Shown in pieces: positions 1-6,053 of a DNA stretch of 8,971 bases. Below the pieces are notes generated by a model. It did not search any database and was not told the DNA's origin. It saw nothing but the letters and a program-made list of their open reading frames with translations. A program made the translations under genes and the position numbers. Numbering within the stretch: the stretch's first letter is position 1; each line of letters begins with the position of its first letter. The DNA is from an uncultured Ureaplasma sp. (GTDB lineage: Bacteria; Bacillota_I; Bacilli_A; Mycoplasmatales; Mycoplasmoidaceae). The stretch covers positions 1-8,971 of the forward strand of contig CAJUTA010000020.1 in the NCBI GenBank assembly GCA_910589685.1. Direction: 5' to 3'.

Positions 1-1
1 A

Positions 2-850
2 AATTCGTACAATATTCGTTTAGACTTTGAGACAAATACATTGTTAAATAAAGATAATAATTTTATTAGAATTAGCTATGCAAACCAACAATATTATTTA
101 TCAAATAATTATTTAAGTTATGCAATTGATGCTAAAAATAATTCAATTTATTTATCTAATAATTATATTGATTCTATTTCTGGTCCAATTAAACAATCGA
201 CTAATTTAATTCTCCCAGCAATTGATTTTGTAAATAATGCAATGTCAAGATATCAAATTGATTGAACAAATTCGAATCAATTTATTGAAAATTATTTCAA
301 TTCAAATGTTTTAAAGTTAATTGAACAATTGAAAACAAAAGCAATTAATTTTTGATTTAGTGTTTTTATTTCAAATAACTTGCAAGAGTTTATTGATAGC
401 ACAAATCAAACACCTAATTATCAAAATTTAAATGCAATCATGCAAAAATCATTTTATCAATTGGATCTATTTCAAAAATTATCAACTAATGCTTTATTAA
501 AAAATGCATCAAATGATTCATCGATTAATAGTGAATTATATAATTGTTTATCTAATTTTTATTTGCCACAAATTGGATCTAACCAATCATTACCAATTAA
601 TCAAGCAAATTATGCACTTGTTTATCCAATTAAAGATTGAAACAAACTTAATTTATATAATTCTAAAGAATATATGATTAATTACCAACCACTATATTAT
701 TTAATTAATGCAAATGAAATTCCTACTTTCAATTTTGTAAATGTTTCAACATTTTTTAATTATTATGTTTTAATAAGTGTTTGATCAACTTTAGGATTGT
801 TAAGTTTTGCAATCGGTTCATTATTATTTTTTAGATTTAATTTTTCTTAA
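2..850 (+). CDS. C-terminal part of an unidentified, probably surface-anchored membrane protein (5' end outside window)
   Basis: The frame is open from the left edge to a TAA at 848-850 once four in-frame TGA codons (263, 353, 638, 782) are read as Trp; 282 residues are visible. The composition is rich in Asn, Ser, Tyr, Gln, Leu and Ile, with a single Cys. The last ~30 residues form one strongly hydrophobic helix (about residues 253-276) followed by a very short tail with one Arg, so the bulk of the visible chain is most simply placed outside the cell with a C-terminal anchor. The hexapeptide YLSNNY occurs twice, 18 residues apart, near the visible start. I do not recognise the family. Such Asn/Ser-rich proteins are common among Mollicute surface proteins, but the missing N-terminus hides any signal peptide or lipobox. 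It is separated by 45 bases from ppa and is probably not part of the downstream operon. Confidence 0.8.
95..166 (+). repeat. Two copies of an 18-base repeat encoding YLSNNY
   Basis: Bases 95-112 and 149-166 are identical at 17 of 18 positions; the single difference (tca versus tct) is a silent serine change. Both copies are in frame, 54 bases apart start to start, and encode YLSNNY inside the left-edge membrane protein. This may be the remnant of a tandem duplication of an 18-residue unit, but the intervening residues do not obviously repeat, and chance similarity in such AT-rich Asn/Tyr coding sequence is possible. Confidence 0.4.
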
Positions 851-852
851 AT

Positions 853-858
853 TAAAAT
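853..858 (+). promoter_or_regulatory. Possible -10 box of the ppa operon promoter
   Basis: TAAAAT at 853-858 lies just after the stop of the upstream gene and would give a start of transcription near 865 and a leader of about 30 bases before ppa. A weak -35-like TTTAGA at 830-835 sits 17 bases upstream. This is the only intergenic gap large enough for a promoter ahead of the ten-gene run. In DNA this rich in A and T such hexamers occur by chance, and TATATT at 858-863 is an equally possible -10, so the exact box is uncertain. Confidence 0.25.
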
Positions 859-874
859 ATATTTAATTAAATAT
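859..874. other. 16-base perfect A/T palindrome in the gap before ppa
   Basis: Bases 859-874 read the same on both strands, with partial extension of the pairing on either side (855-857 with 876-878). It lies in the 45-base gap 851-895. It could be a weak hairpin ending the upstream transcript or an operator-like site, but it contains only A and T, has no loop, and palindromes of this kind arise easily in AT-rich spacers. The rest of the gap holds only the possible -10 box and the ppa ribosome-binding site. Confidence 0.25.
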
Positions 875-884
875 TTTTAAATAC

Positions 885-889
885 AAGGA
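885..889 (+). promoter_or_regulatory. Shine-Dalgarno site of ppa (AAGGA)
   Basis: AAGGA ends six bases before the ATG at 896, a good spacing. It fixes the start of ppa and marks it as the first, independently initiated gene of the cluster. Confidence 0.75.
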
Positions 890-895
890 TTATTT

Positions 896-1438
896 ATGAA
901 AGTAAATGTGATTATTGAAATTCCAAAACATAGTAATGTTAAATATGAATATGATAGATCTACTAAATCAATTTTAGTTGATCGTATTTTATATGGTAGC
1001 GAAGTATATCCACAAAATTATGGATTCTTAAAAGATGCTCTTGATTATGATGGGGATGAATTAGATGTTCTAGTTATTGCAGATCAAAACTTTATGCCAG
1101 GTGTTAGTGTTCCAACAAGAATTATTGGCGCTATGGAAATGGTTGATGATGGCGAAACAGATACTAAATTAATTGGTGTGATTGATTGCGATCAAAGATA
1201 CAAAAATGTAAATGACCTTTCAGATTTAAATGAACACTTATTAAAAGAAATTTCAAATTTTTTCCAAAACTATAAAATTTTACAAAATAAAAATGTAGTT
1301 GTTAAAGGTTTTAAAAATAAAGAATGAGCAGAAAAAGAATATCATATTTGTCAAGAAATGATGAATAAATATGGTTCTATGCCAAAAGATGAATTTGTTG
1401 AATTAATGCGTAAACAACACCCAGAAAAATATGAATAA
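896..1438 (+). CDS. ppa: Inorganic pyrophosphatase, family I (soluble, Mg-dependent)
   Basis: It hydrolyses pyrophosphate to phosphate in the cytoplasm, pulling forward reactions such as tRNA charging and nucleic acid synthesis. The protein is 180 residues, close to the usual bacterial size, with one TGA read as Trp144. The family signature DGDELDV is at residues 52-58, giving metal-binding Asp52, Asp54 and Asp57. KYEYDR (16-21) and YPQNYGF (38-44) match the substrate-binding segments. Asp84, Asp89 and Lys91 align by eye with E. coli Asp97, Asp102 and Lys104, and NYK (125-127) with the Tyr141-Lys142 pair. The N-terminus lacks roughly the first 15 residues of the E. coli enzyme, outside the active site. 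The start is set by the AAGGA site. The 3' end overlaps lspA by 8 bases, suggesting translational coupling. No expected catalytic residue appears to be missing. Confidence 0.96.
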
Positions 1439-2057
1439 AAAAAATCAATTTTTTGAAAAAGTTCTTTTCCAAAATAAAATTGAGAAAATCAAAAATCAAA
1501 CAATTAAAGAATATTTTTTAAAGTTATTATCTTATAGAACATTATTTTGAAAACTAATAACAATTTTATTAGTTTCAACTATAATTTGTGTTACTTCTTT
1601 TAGTGCACGAGCAATTGTTTTAAATAATTTTAAAAATGCAATTGTTTACAATCCTGGTGTTTCATTTGGACTATTTGCTAAATTAGGTCCAAATTCTGTA
1701 CTTATTATTCAGATAGTTACATGTGCGATAACATTTCCTTTGATTTTGATTTCTACAAATATATGATTTATTATTGGGTTTGCAGGAATTTGTTTTGGTG
1801 GATTATGTAATGTTATTGATCGATCAATAACAATTGATCCAGTTAAAAAAGTTCATGCTGTTATTGACTATATTCCTTTTATTAATACAGTTATTAATAT
1901 TCCTGATATTTTTATTACGTCAAGTGCAGTTGTTTTAGGGGTTGGATGCATAATTTTAATAATTAAAATTATTAAATCACCAGACGATACACAACAAAAA
2001 GAAGTATTTGAATCACTAAAAGCACAAGACAATAATCAAGAAATAAAAAATGAATAG
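1431..2057 (+). CDS. lspA: Lipoprotein signal peptidase (signal peptidase II), divergent
   Basis: It is an inner-membrane aspartyl protease that removes signal peptides from diacylglyceryl-modified prolipoproteins, which are major surface proteins in Mollicutes. The protein has 208 residues with two TGA-Trp codons (40, 112). Four hydrophobic segments are seen at about 41-57, 88-106, 110-127 and 160-181. NPGVSFG (74-80) is the conserved Asn-Gly-Phe block; GGLCNVIDR (123-131) carries one catalytic Asp (130) and NIPD (156-159) the second (159). Three oddities: a ~35-residue charged N-terminal extension with no internal Met to replace the start; the conserved Asp of the first helix (B. subtilis Asp14) appears to be Ser56, with Arg60 where Lys is usual; and Pro158 replaces the Ala of the NxAD motif. 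The last 26 residues are a polar tail. The start overlaps ppa by 8 bases and has no clear Shine-Dalgarno site, so re-initiation is likely. Confidence 0.92.
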
Positions 2058-3018
2058 CAATGAATTAAAAATTGTTTGTGATTCAAATAATATTCGAATT
2101 GATCAATATTTATCTCAAAAAACAAATTACACAAGAACAAAAATTGTAGATTTCTTAAAAAATGGGAATATTTTTGTTAATGATGAATCTGTTAATCAAC
2201 AAAGTTATTTATTAAAAAACAATGACATTATTAAATTAAAGATTAACAATTTATCACATATGAGTCAATCTCAAAAAAGACTAACTAAATTAAATAAATC
2301 AAATGAAGTAGACAAATTAAAAATTGTATATGAAGATGATGATTTAATGATTGTTTATAAAAGTAATGATGTTTTAGTTTATCCAACTTATGAAAATGAA
2401 GTAAATACATTAGCGCACTCATTGCAACAATACTTTTATCAAACAAATAATAAAGAGTTTGGTAATGATTTACGTCAAGGAATTGTTCATCGAATTGATA
2501 GAAAAACAACTGGTTTAGTTTTAATTGCTAAAAAACAAAGTATTTTTTCAATTTTGCAAAATATGATTCAAGATAATCAAATTATTCGTAAATATACTTG
2601 TATTGTTCATCATCATTTTTCGACTAATGAATTAAATAGAAAAATAAAAATTAATAAAGAAATTGGTATTAGTAAATTGGGAAATTACAAAATGGTTGTT
2701 GGACCAAATTCTAAAAATCCTAAAGAAGCAATAACTATTATTCAACCAATTGAAAATATTTCAAATTCTTTTTCATTAGTTGAATGCACAATGGTAACAG
2801 GAAGAACTCATCAAATCCGAGTTCATATGCGTTATATTAATCACCCCATTATAAATGATCCTGTTTATGGAATTGAAAATAAGTTTGATAATTTTGGTCA
2901 ATATTTAATGTGTACTAACATATCATTTGATCATCCAATTACAAATAAATTAATTGATATTAAAATTAATTTAGATAAAGAATTTATTGAGAAATTAAAT
3001 AGTTTAAAACATGTCTAA
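2050..3018 (+). CDS. rluD: RluA/RluD-family 23S rRNA pseudouridine synthase with S4 domain
   Basis: It should convert specific uridines in large-subunit rRNA to pseudouridine. The 322-residue protein has an S4-like RNA-binding domain at about 14-65 (RIDQYLSQ onward) and a catalytic domain from about 90. The catalytic block GIVHRIDRKTTGLVLIAK begins at 144, with the nucleophile Asp150; the second conserved block GRTHQIRVHM is at 251-260, followed by HPIINDPVYG. There are no Trp codons, so the frame is open without recoding. It directly follows lspA, with an 8-base overlap, the same order as lspA and its pseudouridine synthase neighbour (ylyB) in B. subtilis. The family is clear; the exact target is not, as RluA, RluC and RluD share these motifs, so the symbol is a family-level guess. 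Upstream only a weak purine run AAGAA is present. Confidence 0.92.
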   Translation: MNSNELKIVCDSNNIRIDQYLSQKTNYTRTKIVDFLKNGNIFVNDESVNQQSYLLKNNDIIKLKINNLSHMSQSQKRLTKLNKSNEVDKLKIVYEDDDLMIVYKSNDVLVYPTYENEVNTLAHSLQQYFYQTNNKEFGNDLRQGIVHRIDRKTTGLVLIAKKQSIFSILQNMIQDNQIIRKYTCIVHHHFSTNELNRKIKINKEIGISKLGNYKMVVGPNSKNPKEAITIIQPIENISNSFSLVECTMVTGRTHQIRVHMRYINHPIINDPVYGIENKFDNFGQYLMCTNISFDHPITNKLIDIKINLDKEFIEKLNSLKHV

Positions 3019-3580
3019 TTTTTATTTATTTTTTAATTTAAGTTTTTCCAAATGCTCATTTAAATTACTTGATGAAAAATTTTTTGAGGTTTCAACAAGT
3101 AATTTTGAAGTTTCTAAAAATTTAATAAATATTGTTAATGATATATTGGATGAGTTTTTAAATAAAAATAAAGTTTCATTTGAAAATATTAAAAGAATTT
3201 ATTTTTGTAATGGACCAGGAAATTTTACTGGGATTAGAGTGGCAAATAGTATAGCTAAAACAATTGGTTTGGTTTATCAAAATATTAAATTTTATGTGAT
3301 TAATAATTTGCAATGAATGAGTATGGGCAATGCAATTAGTTTAATTAGTGCAAACAATACTCATTATTATTGTGCTGTTTATCAAGACAATCAAGAAATT
3401 GTTTATCCACATTTAATCAAAAAACAAGAAGTAGATAAATATATTAATGAGTTTAAAGAATTAAAATTAATTATTGATGATTTTAATAATTTAATTTCTA
3501 ATCAAGAAATTTGATCATCATTTAAATTGATAGAAGACATTATTAATTTAGAACCTTTTTATATTAAGGAGCCAGTTTAA
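3011..3580 (+). CDS. tsaB: tRNA t6A biosynthesis protein TsaB (shortened)
   Basis: TsaB is the scaffold partner of TsaD (with TsaE) in adding threonylcarbamoyl to A37 of ANN-decoding tRNAs. The 189-residue reading frame contains two TGA-Trp codons (3314 and 3512) that would otherwise cut it into pieces. The key match is GPGNFTGIRVANSIAKTIG (68-86), which follows the family block GPGSFTGLR and the helix after it. The C-terminus ends in EPFYIKEPV, resembling the PxYLR-type end of the family. The length is some 30-40 residues below typical bacterial TsaB, with loss in the second half. TsaB is an ASKHA-fold protein without its own catalytic role, so shrinkage is tolerable. It overlaps the pseudouridine synthase by 8 bases with no visible Shine-Dalgarno, and its stop shares one base with ybeY. 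TsaD and TsaE are not in the window. Confidence 0.88.
3566..3571 (+). promoter_or_regulatory. Shine-Dalgarno site of ybeY (AAGGAG)
   Basis: AAGGAG lies inside the 3' end of tsaB, eight bases before the ATG at 3580. It is the strongest ribosome-binding match in the window and supports the TAATG start of ybeY, so this gene need not depend only on coupling. Confidence 0.75.
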
Positions 3581-4026
3581 TGTTTATTATTAATTTCAAT
3601 TATGATGTTAAAAGATTAAAGTTACGTTCTTATGAAAAACTTTTGATCCAAATAGCAAATCATACATATAAAAAATTAAATTTAAAAGGTGAAATAATTT
3701 TTGATTGTAGTTTTGTGAATGAAAAAAGAATTCGTGAAATAAACAATCAATATCGAAAAAAAGATTATGCAACTGATGTAATTTCATTTGCATTATGAGA
3801 TAATAAAAAGTACCAAACAAATTTACTTGGTGAACTATTTATTTGTTATCAAAAAATTGTTGAGCAACATCGAAAATACCAACATTCATTCAAAAGAGAA
3901 ATTAGTTTTTTATTTTTACATGGATTACTACATTTATTGGGATATGATCATATGAATGAGAAAGATGAAAAAATAATGTTTAGTTTGCAAGATATAATTT
4001 TAAATGAGTTAGAGATTCTAAAATAA
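3580..4026 (+). CDS. ybeY: Endoribonuclease YbeY (rRNA maturation, zinc hydrolase)
   Basis: YbeY is a zinc-dependent RNase family involved in 16S rRNA 3'-end maturation and 70S quality control. The 148-residue frame has a TGA-Trp at residue 73. The diagnostic metal-binding motif HGLLHLLGYDH is at 114-124, with His114, His118 and His124 as zinc ligands. Upstream, NNQYRKKDYATDVISF (55-70) matches the conserved NxxYRxKDxxTDVLSF block, including Arg59, and LLGELFIC (82-89) matches the LGDIxI strand. The length is normal for the family. The start codon shares a base with the tsaB stop, and the stop shares a base with dgkA. It is followed by dgkA and era, the common Firmicutes order, and its functional link to era (both act on 30S assembly) fits. 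Confidence 0.95.
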
Positions 4027-4436
4027 TGTTTAGTAGTTTTATTGAATTTTTAAAAAGAACATTTAGAAAATTTTCTTATGCAGTAAGAGGATTTGTCTTA
4101 AGTTTAAAAGAAGAAAAAAGTTTAGTAGTGCATTCTATTTTTGGAATTATTACTTTAATAGTGTCAGCTATTTTACAATTGAGTCCAATTAAATGAGCAA
4201 TTATTATATTTTTAATTGGATTAGTTATAAGTAGCGAGTTAATGAATACAGCTATTGAAAATGTTGTAGATATGGTATCTTTTAAATTTAACTTTAATGC
4301 TAAAAAAATTAAAGATGTATCAGCAGCTGCCACTTTGGTTTTAGCGATTACTGCAATAATTATAGGATTATTAATTTTTATTCCCCAAATTGTTCTTTTT
4401 GCACAAAATGGTTATGGTTATAATGGGTGGAAATAA
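4026..4436 (+). CDS. dgkA: Small membrane lipid kinase of the DgkA family (diacylglycerol/undecaprenol kinase)
   Basis: This family phosphorylates a lipid alcohol with ATP in the membrane: diacylglycerol in E. coli, undecaprenol in Gram-positive bacteria. The 136-residue protein has a basic amphipathic N-terminus and three hydrophobic segments at about 35-53, 57-72 and 104-125. The family signature ELMNTAIENVVD is at 71-82; Glu71, Glu78 and Asp82 align with E. coli Glu69, Glu76 (catalytic) and Asp80. KDVSAAAT at 96-103 matches the second conserved block (Lys94-Asp95 in E. coli). Trp57 is TGA but Trp135 is TGG, the only TGG Trp codon found in the window. The C-terminus is extended by a short Gly/Tyr-rich tail. 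It shares one base with ybeY and one with era. In an organism presumed wall-less, undecaprenol is a doubtful substrate, so the lipid acted on is open. Confidence 0.93.
4425..4431 (+). promoter_or_regulatory. Probable Shine-Dalgarno site of era, embedded in the dgkA 3' end
   Basis: GGGTGGA lies four bases before the ATG at 4436 and is the only G-rich run in this neighbourhood. It is made by the last Gly and Trp codons of dgkA (GGG TGG). It pairs imperfectly with the usual CCTCC anti-Shine-Dalgarno. Confidence 0.5.
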
Positions 4437-5326
4437 TGGAAAAATTTACTGGTAAAATTGCAATTATCGGAAAACCAAATGTTGGAAAATCAAGTTTATT
4501 GAATGCTTTAGTAGATAATAAAATTTCAATTGTTAATAAAAAGCCACAAGCAACTCGTAACAATGTTATTGCTATATTAGAAAATGATAAATATTATTTA
4601 CAATTCATTGATACTCCGGGATTTCATAAAGAACATAATAAGTTAGACATCTTTTTAAACAACCAAGTCAAAAAATCTCTCAAAGATATTGATTTAATTT
4701 ATTTCTTAATAGATCCAACTCGGCCATTAAATAATGAAGATAATGATTTATTAAAACTTGCAAAAAACTTCAATTTACCAAGTATCTTAGTAATCACAAA
4801 ATCAGATTTAATTAAAAATGAAAAAATTCAAAATTTAATTGACGATATTAAAAAAATTAAGAATTTTGAACATAGTGTTGTAACAAACATTTATGATCAA
4901 AATAGTTTTAAAGAGTTATTACAATCTAGCCAAATGTTCTTAGGTCATGACTCATTAGAAATTATTAAAAAAACAGAAACTATTAATGATGATTTATTTT
5001 TAATTAGAGAAATTATTCGTGAACAATGTATGGATTTGTTGCAACATGAAATTCCATATGGAATATCTATTATGATTGATCACTTTAATTATGATCCAGA
5101 AAAGAAAACAATGTTTATAGATGCATCTATAAATGTTGAAAAAGAAAGTCACAAAAAAATAGTCGTGGGTCGTAATGGTGAAATGATTAAAACAATTGGC
5201 AAGAATAGTCGTTTGGAAATTCTTAAAATTTATGACACAAAAGTTTATTTGAAGTTATTTGTTAAAGTTAGTAAGAATTGAAGAAATAATTTAACAAAGT
5301 TAAAAGAATTTGGATATTCAAATTAG
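4436..5326 (+). CDS. era: GTPase Era, 30S ribosomal subunit assembly factor
   Basis: Era binds the 3' end of 16S rRNA and helps mature the 30S subunit. The 296-residue protein is normal in length, with a TGA-Trp at 282; read with the standard code it would lose its last 15 residues. The GTPase domain shows G1 GKPNVGKSS (12-20), a G2 Thr in PQATR (38-42), G3 DTPG (59-62) and G4 TKSD (121-124), where NKxD is usual. I cannot find a clear G5 (SA) motif; VVTN is at its expected place (148-151). The C-terminal KH domain is clear: EIPYGISI (205-212), INVEKESHKKIVVGRNG (232-248) with the GxxG loop GRNG. I chose the ATG at 4436, which overlaps the dgkA stop as TAATG, over the in-frame GTG at 4427. Its place after ybeY-dgkA and before recO is the common Firmicutes arrangement. 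Confidence 0.96.
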
Positions 5327-5328
5327 TA

Positions 5329-6051
5329 ATGAGTTTAGTTGTTACAAAAGGATACTTAATTGCAAAATACAAATACAATTTGTTTGATGAAATATTAATA
5401 TTTTTAAATGAGCACGGTAACAAATTTGTTTGTTATGCATTGGGTACAAGAAAAATAAATTCTAAAAATTCTTTTGCTCTAGTTTTTGGAAATTTTTTAG
5501 AATTTGAGTTCTTTTATTCAAATAATCCAAAAAAAATAAGCAAACTAAAAAAAGTAACAGCACTAAATCAAATAAATTTTGAAAGTTCATTTAATTTAGG
5601 CATTTTAATTGCAAATGATATTTTGACAATTAAAAAAACAAATAAAAATGATTACATTTTTTATCAAAATATTTTGCTAAAAGTATATAAAAATGAAAAT
5701 GAATTAGCAATTGCAGTTTATGCATACATTTATTATTTATATACTCAATATCCAAAGTGAAATTTCTACAAATGTAATTTACATAACATTTATTGTGACT
5801 CAATTGATTTGTTTAATCCTACATTATTTAAATGTTCGCATTGTTTATCAAATCAAAAAAATAGTGTTTTAGATATTGATGAAATAAAATTTATTTTAAA
5901 TTCTCTAAAAAGTAGAAGTTTAGATGAACTATTTATAAATTGTTTTTTAAACAAATATAATATTAATTGAAAAAAAATATATGATTATTTAAATTACTTA
6001 TTCAATCAATATATAAGAGTAGTAAATAAGGAAAATAGAAAAAGTAAGTAA
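5329..6051 (+). CDS. recO: DNA repair/recombination mediator RecO (divergent)
   Basis: RecO helps load RecA onto SSB-coated single-stranded DNA and anneals strands. The 240-residue frame needs two TGA-Trp codons (144, 214). The N-terminal ~75 residues have the pattern of the RecO OB-fold (VTKGYLIAKYKYNLFDEI, then alternating hydrophobic strands such as FLEFEFF). A four-cysteine cluster at Cys149, Cys156, Cys169 and Cys172 resembles the zinc-binding element of many bacterial RecO proteins, though the first pair is spaced CxxxxxxC rather than CxxC. Overall similarity is weak and much of the call rests on position: era-recO-glycyl-tRNA synthetase is a well-known order. It starts 2 bases after the era stop and its own stop is 2 bases before glyQS; no strong Shine-Dalgarno is seen. 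Confidence 0.8.
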
Positions 6052-6053
6052 AT

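Noticed and set aside
851..895. Rho-independent terminator for the left-edge gene
   Set aside because: The 16-base palindrome has only A/T pairs and no loop or defined T run after a stable stem, so I list it only as a palindrome.
3011..3580. Apparent split of tsaB, and similar breaks in ppa, ybeY, era, recO, glyQS and dnaG, at TGA codons
   Set aside because: Homologous sequence continues in the same frame after each TGA, often at family Trp positions, so these are Trp codons under genetic code 4 and not frameshifts or pseudogenes.
4427..4438. GTG at 4427 as the era start
   Set aside because: The ATG at 4436 overlaps the dgkA stop as TAATG like the two junctions before it, and the G-rich run 4425-4431 is well placed as its ribosome-binding site; GTG would lie inside that run.
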